Assembly (NCBI GenBank): GCA_002007465.1
Contig: LNAC01000008.1
Coordinates: 6,169,878-6,233,877 of the forward strand
From: Ailurus styani
Taxonomy: Eukaryota; Chordata; Mammalia; Carnivora; Ailuridae
Length of the DNA: 64,000 nt
Direction of reading: 5' to 3'
This document shows, piece by piece, positions 19,430 to 30,829 of the stretch (its first letter is position 1; the number at the start of each line of letters is the position of its first letter). A model generated the notes under the pieces. It saw only the letters and a list, made by a program, of their open reading frames with translations. It searched no databases and was not told the DNA's origin. The translations under genes were made by a program, and so were the position numbers.

Positions 19430-21753
19430 CTATTTGCATGAGGTACAGGTTTTGGAGTCTCAGAGATTTTCTGCCTACTACCTGGAGTCAAGGCAAAGCC
19501 AGCTAAGCTTCCTTATTGTCCCTGCCTGTGGATGTGTTTCTTCCCCAGGGGCTAGCTTTCTGGGGGGACCTCTGGGCACCAGCTCCCATCACCCAGGGCC
19601 CGAGGCCTTGCTAGACAGCTCTGTGTTAGAGTTAGTCTCAACGGCCTTTAAGGGCGTGTGCCTTTTGATTTGTTTACATCAGACAGTGATCAAAATAATA
19701 AATATCCATGGAGTGACTAATTCAGGGAATATTTGTCGAAAAATGTTATTCATTTCACAGGCATTTAGTGTCTGCTGTCTGGTAAATCCCCCCTTTGCCC
19801 TTCTCTATTCACTCTCCATCCCCTTCCAGCCCGCTTTGTGTCCCGGAGGCAAATCTTGTTAATGGCAGAGCCTCCGCCCTCTGACCCTAAGAGTCTCAAT
19901 CGGGTTTGGCCAGTGGGGGCTTTGGGCAGGAGGTTAGAGGCTGAGGTCAAGGGGTTTAGCACCCTGGCTCCTTCTCAGTGGGGCTGGTGTGTCTCTTGAC
20001 CTTGACCTAGGCAGCCCCTGCCCCTGCTCTGCCCCTTGCTCCTCGAAGTTGGAATGGCAGCCCAGTCTTTCCTGCACCAGGCACTGAGCAATGCACTGAA
20101 CTTTCCCTACACCCTGCCTAAATCTCAGGAGGAATCCTCTTACCAGCCTTCCTCAGTTGCCTTACTTGAATGTGCCATTTGTTTTAGGCAAGATTTTGCA
20201 GGACACATCTCCTGGGTTCCAGGAACTTTGCCAGGCCCTGGGATAAAACAGTGAGCAAACAGACCCTTCCTCCGCCCTCAGGGCATTGGCGTTCTACAGG
20301 GAGCCCGGCAGGTACATAACTGATCATAATCCGGGGAGTCTGGCGCTGTGCTGGGTCGCCCACGGGAGCTAGCGGGGCCATGGATGAGGACACCCAGCCC
20401 CGTCCAGAGGGACCGGCACGGTGTCCCATGGGAGGGCCCATCTAAGCAGAAAGCCTGAGCGGGAGTTAGCCAGCCTCTTCTCTCCTCCCTTCTCCTCCTA
20501 ACATCTTCTTTAGGTCCTTGAGGGGCCACCCATCTGTAGCTCAGAGATGGGGCAGGGCAAGGCAAGGAAAGCAGAACTCAGCGGGGAGACACCGAATTAC
20601 TACCAGCCTCTGAGTTCCTGCGGAAGTGAAAGTTGAAACTGGGAACCAGACTATTTTTGATCTAATTCCTGGGAGTCCAGAGCTCAGCAGGACAGCTGCA
20701 GGCGGATGCCTGCCTGGGGAGGGCTTCCGGGAGGCACCCCGGGAGGCAGGACTGGACAGAGGGAGAAGCAGACCCCCGTGTGGAGCCCCCGAGCCCCCTG
20801 CTGACCCTGCGAGGAGCTCTGAGCCTGGGATGGCCCTTCGACTCTGTCCCACTTGGAGGGAAAGGGGGCCAGGTCCTTGCAGCCCCTCATCAGCCGGTCA
20901 TGGGCCTTAATGGTCCCCTGGAAAGGGGCAGAGCCCAGGGAAGGCAGGCCCCAGTGGCTGAGGTTGGCCCCGGAAGCTGAGAATGTGGGCGCACTGACCC
21001 CACAGCACCCACGACGTGGGCTGGGTTTCCTACAAATTTCCTGCATAAGAAGAAACGGCGAGCGGGATTTCTGAACCCCCCGTGTGGTCAGACGATGAGC
21101 CACCCGGGGTGCACTCGTGCCTGCCTGAGGAGTCACGTCCAGCAAGTGCAAACCGCTCACCCACTCCACGTGACCGCTCTGTTGGTTCCTCACCCACTGG
21201 CGTCTGAGTGTGAAAAACAGAGTCGAAGAGGAGCTGGACCCTCCCAGGCCCCATCCTCCAGCTTTTTCCTTTTTCTTTCCTCTTTCTTCTTCCCCGCCTA
21301 AGTGGCCACACTCCTGTTTCCATGGGCTCCGGCGGGTTGGACAGTCACCAGTCTGAGAGTAACCGTATTTAAAGGAGATGGGAAAAAATCTCTTTTCATG
21401 AGTAGGGGTAAAAAGTAATAAACGGAGTAGCATTCTCATTTTAATAAAATTCCATCCGGACAGAGTAGGGTTTGCCCTGGTGGTCGCGGAGAGCCCCGGT
21501 TGTTGGAACCTGAAAAAGCTCCCAGTGCCCTGCCCCGGATGGTCCCTGCGGCTTCCTAGAGGCCCTTCCCTTGCAGGCCCTGGGGCTCCCGTCTCTGCCC
21601 CAGCGTTCAGGGCCCCCACATCCCCTTCCTGTCCCAAAGGATCCAGCTGCGCCTCTGGAAAGGGTGATTGGAAAGGGCCCCTAACCAGCTAACCAGAACC
21701 TTCCAACCACAGAGGCTGGTCCTGCCCGCACTGCCACCCCCCCCCCCGCCCCG
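19430..21753. other. Intergenic; GC-rich, no gene recognised
   Basis: A GC-rich interval with an L2/MIR-class relic near 20.20-20.33 kb (GGAACTTTGCCAGGCCCTGG, AAAACAGTGAGCAAACAGAC). A 317-codon minus-strand open frame at 20.68-21.64 kb has low-complexity, composition-driven sequence and no recognisable domain. I do not call it a gene. Confidence 0.5.
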
Positions 21754-21837
21754 NNNNNNNNNNNNNNNNNNNNNNNNNNNNNNNNNNNNNNNNNNNNNNN
21801 NNNNNNNNNNNNNNNNNNNNNNNNNNNNNNNNNNNNN
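21754..21837. other. Assembly gap (84 N)
   Basis: A run of 84 ambiguous bases, flanked on both sides by almost the same C-rich word (11-12 C, then GCCCCG). The gap length may be an estimate rather than a measured distance. Confidence 0.99.
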
Positions 21838-22024
21838 CCCCCCCCCCCCGCCCCGGACAGTCCAGAACTTGGATACAAAAGTAGTGCTTTTCCAGGCTGA
21901 AGGCGGAAGTACGATTCCGTGTCCTTGGCCATGAGTCGGCACGTGAAGAGACAGGCAGGGGCCATGAAGTTATTTTGCTTTTCTGATTGCATCATGGAGT
22001 CCGTGGATGTTTTTTCCGCTCTTA

Positions 22025-22330
22025 CCTTGCTTCATATCTCTGCAGCGTTTGACATTGCTGACATTTCCTCTTCCTCCCAGAGGTCTCTTCTCTGCGCTGG
22101 CTCTGCCTTTTCTGGCACACCTCCTCCTTCTCCTTGGGGCTCCTTTGTTGCCGGTGTGCTCCTCTGGGTTCTGCCTGGGGCCATCTGTCCACCCCCATGG
22201 TGTCCACTGCCTGTGACTGTGGATCTCCATGCATGTGCTCCGCCCGGTTCAAGGCAGCGCCTCCTGACACCGCCACCTGGATGACCCCCAGGATTTCTAA
22301 CTCATCCTGTCCTTGCACTTGAAGCCAGTC
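22025..22330 (+). repeat. L2 LINE relic
   Basis: The phrase GCAGCGTTTGACATTGCTGA, followed by TCTTCTCTGCGCTGGCTCTG and CCACCTGGATGACCCCCAGG, follows the L2 ORF2 3' region in order (tttgacactgctgacc ... cttctctt ... ggatg). It is heavily decayed with no open frame. Confidence 0.55.
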
Positions 22331-23110
22331 CTTTGCATCCCCCTGGTCTGGGGCCGTAGCCTTGCCCTCCCGGCTTCCCTCACTCCCTCAGTCCAAGTCC
22401 TGATGAGTCTTTGTTCTCGGTAGCTTTCAGATCTCTTCACTCGCCTCCACCCAGAGCTTTTTACCTCGGCAGATGCCTCTGCTGTGTCCCAGAAGGAGCG
22501 CAGCCCAACCTTCGCCTTGGGGCTCTGATTCCATCCCTGCCTTCCTCCAGCGCCTACTACTCCGGGGCCCATTAGCTGTCCAGAGTCTGTGTTTACTCCC
22601 TCGCTCCATCTCCCCCCCGACCGCTGACCCACACTCCTTAGCTCTCTGTGCGAGGTCTGGCCTCATCTGCCCTCCGCCAGCTTGCGGTCCGTCTGTTCCC
22701 ACTTTTCTTCTCTCCTACTGCTCTCACAAAGCACTTAGGATTCCTGGAAGTTGCCCCTGTGTTTTCTCACCCAGTTTCCACCGCAGTTCCTCCCACATGT
22801 ATACTCTGGTCCTTGTACTTTCTCCTTGTAGGACCACCACCTCCCACTCCAAACTGGATCACTCAGAAAGATGCCTGGCACGACTGTGTTTTACGGGTAC
22901 CTTGCCCGTGGGGACGGGGGTCGGAGAGCATGGCAGGCGGGCTCCCCAGTGGGACTCGCTGTGGGTGTATCCTGCAGCCCCCGGTGTGGGAGGGCCATGG
23001 AGGTGGAGGAGTAGCATGAATGAGGATGAAGATCGTGTGTCTGAGGACGCCAGGCTCCCATGGCCGTGCCAGGGATCCAGAATGTTCCACAGGTAAGCTG
23101 CAACAATCTG
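22331..23110. other. Pyrimidine-rich continuation; no gene recognised
   Basis: The C/T-rich plus strand continues from the L2 relic and may be further L2. Open frames of up to 207 codons overlap on both strands and show no family resemblance. Confidence 0.4.
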
Positions 23111-23268
23111 GGAGGGGGCAGAGGGAGAAGAGAGAGAGAGAATCCCAGGGAGACTCAGCACTTAACACAGAGCCCAACTTGGGCCTTGATCTCATGACCC
23201 TGAGATCAGGACCTGAGCTGAAATCAGGAGTCGATGCTTAACTGACTGAGCCTCCCAGGGGGCCCCCA
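23111..23268 (-). mobile_element. Carnivore SINE, 3'-truncated
   Basis: On the minus strand, a degraded head ending CTCAGTCAGTTAAGCATCGA and the body with GGTCATGAGATCAAGGCCC are clear, but the A-rich tail is absent. Confidence 0.82.
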
Positions 23269-23329
23269 GATTTGTCTTGATGAGGCTTCAAACAAGGCAA
23301 AGTCACCAGATAGGGTTTCGTTTAACCAT

Positions 23330-23490
23330 GGCGACTGTCCACATTTGGATCGGAGAAGCTTCTGTTGTGGGGGTTGTCCCGTGCATCAGAGGATGTGGGG
23401 CAGCATCGTTGGCCTCTTCCCAGGTTGCGACAACCAAAATATGGCCAGGCCTTGCTGGACGGCCACTGGAGGTGAAGCGTGCCCTGGTGG
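23330..23490 (-). mobile_element. MER20-like hAT-Charlie element, reverse
   Basis: TTGGATCGGAGAAGCTTCTG, TTGTGGGGGTTGTCCCGTGC, GGCAGCATCGTTGGCCTCTT and GTTGCGACAACCAAAATATG track the reverse complement of MER20. This is a second copy of the family found in the last LTF intron. Confidence 0.6.
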
Positions 23491-24170
23491 ATATCCACCG
23501 CACCCAAAGAATCAACCATGGGGGCTGGGGGGCCGGGAGCGATGAGCCCTGTACCTCCTAAATTTGACTCCTGCGTCACGGGATGGGACTCAAGATGGTA
23601 GAAGTCTGGCCTCTAAGACAAGTGCAGCTCAGAGTGAAGGAAGGTAGAGACTAGCTTCCTTTGTGTCTCTAAGTAAGGGCCTGATGGAAACGTGAGACAT
23701 CCGACATCTCCTCCTGCTTCCCAGGCTCCAGAGAAAGCTCTGGGCTGGGGTCTGGCCTTGGTGCAGGGGAGGTCCCTCACTCTCACGGGGACCCTCTAGT
23801 TCCCTGGCTCCCACCGCCCCTTAAAGACAGGACTTGGGCCATGCTGGGCCCTAACTCCAGCACGCCTACTTCTCAACCACCATTAGGTAAATCACTGAGT
23901 CACTTAACATGAAAGTCCTGAATTAGTGATGCTTTCGGCCATTATCTGTTAGTTAACTCTGTGCTGCATGAAGGAGGGAGTGGAGTTTTTAATTGAGGAG
24001 GAATGCCATGAGAAGGGCAAAAGGGTTCCTCTTCCAAAAGCAGTATTCTTTCCTAATTACCCTCAGGCCCCTTGAGAAAGCAATTTCCAAGGGGATAGAC
24101 AAACACCTAGTAGAAGAAAGGGCTGGTATCTCGGCTCTGGCTGCTGAATGGAATTACCACACACCTGAGT

Positions 24171-24193
24171 GCGTGTGTGTGTGTGTGTGTGTG
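24171..24193. repeat. (GT)n microsatellite
   Basis: A short GT run of about 11 units followed by seven G, next to an LTR-like fragment. Confidence 0.9.
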
Positions 24194-24214
24194 GGGGGGT
24201 GGTTTCAAGAACAG

Positions 24215-24530
24215 ACATGTGCTTCTCAGACTTCTAGAGGCTAGAAGTCCAAGATCAAGTCACCGGCACGTGTGGTGTCTGGTGGGAGCCCACTTCCTGG
24301 TTTGCAGATGGCCATGTTCTCATTTTGTCTTCACAGGGGAAGGGCAGAGGGAAGGAGCCAGCTCTCATGTCTCTCCTTACAAGGGAACCAGTCCCATTTG
24401 TGAGGCTCCACCTCATGACCTCATCACCTCCCCAACCCCCACCCCCCAACGCCATCACATGGGGTGTTAGGATTTCAACATTCAAATTTTGGGGGAGGCC
24501 AGCACACATTCATGCTCCAACAGCAGGCAA
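24215..24530 (-). repeat. LTR-like fragment (MaLR/MLT1 style)
   Basis: The order 'GAGGCTAGAAGTCCAAGATC', 'CATGTTCTCATTTTGTCTTC', 'CCTCATGACCTCATCACCTC' and 'GGTGTTAGGATTTCAACATT' matches the common mammalian MaLR-type LTR in reverse orientation. The exact subfamily is not determined. Confidence 0.5.
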
Positions 24531-25165
24531 ACAATCTGTGCATGAAAACCCATCAACTCATCTGGAAAAAGAAAGGGGCAGCTGAAAAGGATGAAAGGGA
24601 GAACTATTTCTTGCTGAGTGTGGGAGAAGTGGGGGCTTTATATCTGTACTAGGGAGGACTCAGCTGGTCTAGCCATGTGGGGAGAGCCGGAACATTCTTG
24701 GGGTTGATCATAGGACAGAAGGAATTGCTGGATGTCTTCCCTTGGGAAAGACGGGACCCCAGGCAGCTCTTCCCTGGGCCATGCATCTCCCCAGGTGGTC
24801 CTAAGGCCTCCCTCCAGGGCACTGCTGGACACTGTGGGGTGCCTTCATGGTCACTGCTTTTGGGAGCAAGAATCTGATTGGCTCCCCTTGAGCAGCACAC
24901 CCCTGCACTCTGTGGTAGGTAGGGGGTCTCTCTAATTCGTGATTGCTGCAACGGCACTTGAAAGATCACCAAAGGCCGGGGGGGGGGGACGGGGAACTTG
25001 AGCGGCTCTAACAATCCCTGACCCACCGATCAATGTTCCCATCACGGAAGCAGGGGCAGTGCGCCCCGTGTGGATCAACGGAAGGACTCTCCCACACGTG
25101 GAGGGACCACCCAAGGAATGAAACACATTAAATGACACCCGAGATATAGTTTTTTAACTGGAAAT
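24531..25165. other. Intergenic; nothing recognised
   Basis: No supported gene or repeat, apart from a poly-G run near 24,979-24,988. Confidence 0.45.
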
Positions 25166-25470
25166 ATAGAAGTAGGACCAGACATGGGGCAGGGGGGCTA
25201 AAATAGTCTAAAAATGGCATTTTAAGTTAGTAGGAAAGTTATTTCATAAATGGTCTTGGGATGGTCATGTGCCATCTGGGGAGAAACCTTGGGATTCCCA
25301 CTTCACTCCGCACTCCAAGATGAATTTCAGAAAGAGCAATACAAACGATAAAAAAAAAGAAGCCATAACAAATTAGAAATAAAAATGGGAAGGCTTTTCC
25401 AAGCATGTCATAAAACCCAGAAACCAAAGAAAAAGTTAATAAATTCACTTGCATAAAAATAAAATCTGCA
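25166..25470 (+). repeat. L1 ORF2 3' fragment, decayed
   Basis: The phrases CCAAGATGAATTTCAGAAAG, GGCTTTTCCAAGCATGTCAT, AAAACCCAGAAACCAAAGAA and AAATTCACTTGCATAAAAAT are the conserved 3' portion of L1M ORF2. It is multiply frameshifted. Confidence 0.65.
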
Positions 25471-25494
25471 CGGTGGACGACAGCTAAAATTCAC

Positions 25495-25650
25495 CGAGTG
25501 GTTGTCATGGGCGAGTTGCCACATGCCAGTTCATATATTAGTCCATTTACTTCTTGGAACAATCAATGAGGTTGGCGTTATTGCCCCTATTTCACGGATG
25601 GGGAGACCGAGGCACAGAGAGCTTGAGAAACTTGCCCAAGAGCGTAAAAA
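25495..25650 (+). repeat. MIR SINE relic
   Basis: CCAGTTCATATATTAGTCCA, TTGCCCCTATTTCACGGATG and GAGGCACAGAGAGCTTGAGA reproduce the MIR 3' core in the forward orientation. Confidence 0.75.
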
Positions 25651-26735
25651 ACACAAGGTGTGGTATATAATACTGGCGTTGGTATAAACACAGGGGATAA
25701 GGGTACAGACATGATCTTGCTTATATACCCAGGAAATCTCTCCCAAGTGATAAGACACTGATAACTCTATCGCCACCTGGATGGATGACCAAGTAGTGGG
25801 AAGCAGGGGCAGGAAGGAGACTTTCCACTGACTCCCTTTGGTACAAACAAATTGAAAGCAAAAGCGGAGACAGGGAAAAACAAAACCAGTCTCAAGAATT
25901 CAAAGAGGCTGGTGTCTTGTGCATCACAGCCCTCTCCCCAGCTCTGGAGGACCCCGCCTCCGGGCAGTGGTGCTGGTGCTGGGACAAGGAACGAGTACGT
26001 CCTGTTCTGCGTAAGCTGTTTAAGGAGCACGGATCCAGGAAGTGGCTGTAGCTACGCTTTCTTTACAAAATGGTCTGTCTGTCCCACTCGTCTTTGCTGG
26101 GCCACTTTAGGCACCTGGATACTGCCTCATCCTGGCTCACCTATTCGCACCTGCGTACTTGCTCCTCCTGGGCTCCACCCACGGAGCTTCTAAGCAACCC
26201 TCATTCAAGGGCACAGTGCCCACTGCAAGCTCCCTTACTCCACACCCCCTGCCGGCGGTGCATAAGCCCTCCATAAATGTTTGTTGAATGAATGCTAAAA
26301 TTGGACTGCACACGGTCAACGCACAAGTGAATTGTGTTCCCGCCTTGCTTCTCCGGGTGTGTCAGCCTCTGTCGGAATCCCAGGACAGAGGGAGAGGGCG
26401 GAGAGTTGTCCTGCTGCCCCCCCCCTGCCCCCGCCATCTCCCACTCTGCTTAGAGCTGCAGGGTCTGCATCAGCTAGAATTACATTGTCAGGTTAATCCC
26501 CGCCCCCCATGTCCCACCCCCAGAAGTCTTTCCCAAGACACTACATAATGTCGGACAGAGTGAACACAGCCGTAAGGTTGGGAAGCCCTTTCTATCTATT
26601 GCTGTCATTCCACGGTGTTTGATTTCACACCCAAGAGCCCTCCCAGGTTCCCAGCAGCATCCATTCCACCACCCTGAAGAGCATTCTTTGGGGGAGGCAG
26701 TTCTAATGGAAAGAGGCAATAGCCATTATCAGGAA
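25651..26735. other. Intergenic; no gene recognised
   Basis: Contains an L1-like 3' scrap near 25.7-25.8 kb and a MIR-like tail (CATAAATGTTTGTTGAATGA) near 26.27 kb. Nothing else is supported. Confidence 0.45.
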
Positions 26736-26737
26736 AG

Positions 26738-26925
26738 TAGCTACCAGCTACGAGAACTCCTATGTGCCAGGCATTGTGTTCAGCCAACACACAATCTCTC
26801 ATTTCATCTTCTGCATAAACAAAGGAGCTAGCAGGTGTTACTCTTGGCCCCATATCACAGATGAGGAAACTGAGTCTAGAAGCATTGAGCAACTTGTCTA
26901 GGAGTCCCTGATGCCATAATCCAAG
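26738..26925 (+). repeat. MIR SINE relic
   Basis: CCTATGTGCCAGGCATTGTG, TCTCATTTCATCTTCTGCAT and CAGATGAGGAAACTGAGTCT are the MIR forward core, in order. Confidence 0.8.
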
Positions 26926-26974
26926 TTATACTGATGTTTCTTGACTACGTGTTGTATGCCAGCCTCGTACTGTC

Positions 26975-27125
26975 CATTGAGATGTGCATTGGATGTTTTA
27001 AAATTAACTAAAATGAAATAAAATTAAAAACCCAGCTCTACAGTCATGTGAGCCACAATCTCCACTGGTCTGGTGGCCACTGTCCTGGACAGTGCATCTC
27101 CATCAATACAGAAAGTTCTTCTGGG
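26975..27125. repeat. Unassigned interspersed repeat
   Basis: The block ATTAACTAAAATGAAATAAA, TCTGGTGGCCACTGTCCTGG and ATACAGAAAGTTCTTCTGGG resembles a common mammalian MER-type element (tagtggctaccatattggacagc). The family is not certain. Confidence 0.35.
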
Positions 27126-27414
27126 CAGGGGTGGGTTAGACACTCCATCCTGACCTAGCTTTCAGGCAGATAGTGTCTCAAGTCACGGGAGGGGACTCTG
27201 AGGTCCTGAGACTGAGTCAATCCCCCAAGCGCCCTCAGCCTCAAGGCTGGACCTCAAGCAGGCTCCACTTTCTACCCTGTAGGAAGGGTTAAGATAACCA
27301 ATCAATAGAGAGTCCTGATTTGATGATCTGTTAGGAAAAAAAATTATAAGTTTCTTAAAAGGGATTTTTGAAGAATATTAGCTAGTGGATATAAACTAAA
27401 ATACAGGCATTTTA

Positions 27415-27611
27415 TTTATTTTTTTAAAAGATGTTGTTTATTTGAGAGACAGAGAGAGAGCAAGCACAAGCAGGGGGAGAGGCAAAGGGAGGGAGAGAAA
27501 CAGGCTCCCCATGAGCAGGGAGCCTAATGTGGGGCTCGATCCCAGGACCTTGGGATCATGACCTGAGGTGAAAGCAGACACTTAACCGACTGAGCCACCC
27601 CGGCGCCCAAG
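27415..27611 (-). mobile_element. Carnivore SINE with target-site duplication
   Basis: A minus-strand full copy with head GGCGCCGGGGTGGCTCAGTC, flanked by 13-base direct repeats TACAGGCATTTTA at 27402-27414 and 27612-27624. Confidence 0.95.
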
Positions 27612-28224
27612 TACAGGCATTTTAGAGTAAATACGGCCTCTTGGTGTTTTAAAACTACCTTGTTGCTTTCTCTGCAGAACTATCATTGCATCACCCAGGG
27701 CTGACACAGACTTCCAGCGTTTTCCAGGTCTTCGGGGATAAGGCTTTACTAGACACGGTTAAAGGGATGGCTCCCTGGAGGAATTAGGAAATAGGCTAGG
27801 AGAGAATTCTTTTGCCAACATAAGCAAAATCGATATTCATTTGTAACCCCCCCCCCAACAGACCTTTTCTACTTATTTCTACATATCCTGTCTTGAATTT
27901 GGAGCCGCCAAGCTCTGCACGGGCGCCCGACAACCCATCTTTATTTACTTTTCACTTGGAATGGACGGGTTGAAACATGACCCAAACCAGAAACGAAAAC
28001 AAGATGTTTGGAGCCTCCAATACGGAGATTTTATGCTGCCGATTAGGCCTAGATGCACAGGCTTTGAAGCCCAGCTTGCGGGAAGACAGAGTTAATGCTC
28101 TGTTGTGAAAATCGAGGAGTGAATACAGACCCTCCCTGGCCCGAGGCCCACTCACTTGCAGGCCGGCAGGATCCTCCGCGGGACAGCAGCCTCACTGGAG
28201 CACGCTGGGGTGGATGCGCTTTAA

Positions 28225-28335
28225 GCAGCGGTTTTCAAAGTTGGCTCTGCTTAGAATCGCTGGGAGTTCTGCCGACCCAGCAAAGCAGAATCCCGGGGGG
28301 GGGGGGGGGAACCNCCGCCCAGGTAACTCCAAGGA
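28225..28335 (+). repeat. MER5A-like hAT-Charlie element
   Basis: AGCGGTTTTCAAAGTTGGCT, then AATCGCTGGGAGTTCT and AGCAAAGCAGAATCCCGGG followed by a poly-G run, follows the MER5A pattern. The run of 13 G and the single N at 28314 sit inside it. Confidence 0.5.
28314..28314. other. Single ambiguous base (N)
   Basis: An isolated N three bases after a poly-G run. It is probably a base-calling uncertainty caused by the homopolymer. Confidence 0.99.
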
Positions 28336-29518
28336 GCAGCTGAGGTTAAGCCAGGGGCCAGGAGCATGGCCCCCCATGAATTGCGGGCCCAGCTCCCCCT
28401 CATGGACATGGGTGCTGACCGGCGAGGGAGTCGGAACGGCTCCCACCTGCTCTCCTCACTGGAGCATCGCTGGCTGTGCAGGTGTGACGGGGAAACCCCA
28501 CGAGAACTGAAACCAGGCCTGGTGCTCCGGCCCTCCCAGACCAGTGACGTCAGAACGCCTCGTGCGTGGGGGGCGGGGGGGGCGGAGCTGTGCTCTTCCT
28601 CCATAGAGTGAGGGGTTGGGCTGACCGGTCCTCAGCAACCTTTCTGTTTTCACATGATGTGATACCAGAAGAGGGATCTGAACGAGGTGAAGACAGGAAC
28701 GGAGAAAGGGAAGTGTGAATAAAAAGGAAAGCCACCCAACCGGGGACCGTATTGGATTGCTTCGAACCCTTGGTACCCGAGACCATCGCTGGATGTGCAA
28801 GAGAGACACCGGATGGGGCTTGCGGTGTTTTATGGACTGTAAAAAATACTTTGTCACTTAACATTCCATGGCCTCGTTGCAAGGCTGTGGGTTCAGTGAT
28901 CTGCAGGGATTGGCTCTGGGCCACCGGAACCTTCATTTCCACTGCGGGCATCAGTCTGTGTCCTCCACGGGGGGCTCCTCTTGTTCTTCAGAAACAGACA
29001 GAGCCGAGCATTATCTACGTTGAGCTGCTGTGGAAATACCTCTTTCCACAACAGGAATGGTGCCCCCAGAGGCAAACGTGAAACAGCCAAGAGTAAAACT
29101 TCCCGGGTCTCCAGACTCCGCGGTCCAGGCGCGGCTGCGGGACGCCCTTGTTGCTTACCAAAGTGGCCACAGGGGGGCAGTGTAGCCCAAGGTTCTTACT
29201 GGCTCTGAAGGCCTGTCCATTGCATTCCAGTTTGAAAAGACTTTATAAAGCGTTTAAAAAACTGGGTACCTCCATAAGAAAAAGAAACAAAACCAAACAA
29301 ACACATGACGGAACCACAATGGCACAGAACTTATAATCAAACAAAAGTTGTAACAACAGGGAGCCAAATAGAAGACTTGTAAAAAAATGCTTCTGGAAAA
29401 GACTGAAGGCAAATAAGAAATACAGCACCATATGCAGAAAAATAACTTGATTTCATCATAACAGTGGCTAGGCCAATGTACTTTACTTACCTTGCAGGTG
29501 TTCATTTTTATTTTAGTT
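28336..29518. other. Intergenic; no gene recognised
   Basis: GC-rich to 29.2 kb, then A-rich. There is no supported coding or repeat feature. The A-rich part (29.27-29.45 kb) could be a decayed retroelement tail. Confidence 0.45.
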
Positions 29519-29697
29519 TTTTAAAAAAGATTTTACTTATTTATTTGTCAGAACACAAGCAGGGGGAGCAGCAGGCAGAGGGAGAAGCAGGCTTCCCACT
29601 GATCAAGGAGCCCCACGTGGGACTCGATCCCAGGACCCTGGGATCCTGACCTGAGCCGAAGGCAGAGGCTTAACCGACTGAGCCACCCAGGCGTCCC
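29519..29697 (-). mobile_element. Carnivore SINE
   Basis: A minus-strand full copy: head GGACGCCTGGGTGGCTCAGT, tail AAATAAATAAGTAAAATCTT. Confidence 0.93.
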
Positions 29698-30829
29698 TAA
29701 CGCTGTAGGTATTTAAACTAGAACCTTGGAACCCAAGTGTGAGCAGAACCCTAACTTAGGAATTCGCACATTTTCCCTCCCTGCTGAGGATGTTCACTTT
29801 ACTTTGACTTTATCCATGGCCATATGTAACCCCTTCCATGATAGAGGCCTGTGGGCTGGGGGTAGGGTACCTTCACCCAGGACATGGTGAGTGAAGTCAG
29901 ACCCCGAAGGTCACAGTAAGTCCAGACTTGTTTGTCAGTCTCATGGCTGGGACAGAGGAGGGCTGTGGCGTGGAGGGCCCCCAAAGCGAGGAGTGCAGGG
30001 ATGACGAGAGGGTGCCCCGGACCCCTCCTCTGCTTGGACTCTGTCCCTTCCACCATTCCTTGGGTTGCGCCTTCTTTCCACTCAGGGGCAGAAGGCAGTC
30101 CTTCGAGTTGTTAGGGAAAAGCCATCGAATGAGCCAGCTCTGGCTCTCCTTGTCTTCTGTTCATTCCACGGACCTCCAGGTAGGACGGTGACCTGCCTCA
30201 GAAGGTGAGAACCTGAAACCCAGCCAGCCCCAAGCCATGGATGGGACCTGGACCCATCACTTCTTCCTGGAGCACCTGTCCTCTCTGCAGAAAAGAGACA
30301 GGTGCCCAGGAATCCAAACATTAGTGACACGACCATTGTCACCACTGCGGTGACAGCCCCGTGTTTGGAAGGGGTTTGAAGTGAAAGGAAAGCAACCTCA
30401 TGAGGAGTCATCCTCATTCATCCTGTGTCTGCAACTTAGGATGACGGAAATGACCAGCCTGTGACCTTAGACCTTCGTCACTGTCAAACACTGACAGTGG
30501 GCATGGACTTAAACACACACCGATTTCTGTGTTTTAAAAATGCGTCAGGTCTTTGGCTCTGGTAGTAGAATTAAATTAAAAATGTAAAAGGATTCCAGTG
30601 TCCATTGCTCAGAAATGCTATCCTCAGGGGCTGTATCTTCAAACACATTATTCTGGCGATTTGACCTGGGAGGAAAGCAACTTTTACAAATATTTAAAAA
30701 GAAGTGTAATTCTGTGTGTGTGTGTGTGTACATATGGAATTTTCCCAAACCAACTGCTTTCAAAGTGCTTTCACAGTTTCATACGCTAGTCTCTAAATGG
30801 GCATCTGACTGAAATGACAAGAATTCAAT
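29698..30829. other. Spacer between SINE and CCR5 3' end
   Basis: No gene recognised. A short GT run lies at 30.71-30.73 kb. The receptor-proximal end is marked by the CCR5 poly(A) signal. Confidence 0.5.

Noticed and set aside
20684..21637. 317-codon minus-strand open frame in GC-rich DNA
   Set aside because: Composition-driven, overlapped by open frames on the other strand, no recognisable domain, and no splice, promoter or poly(A) context.
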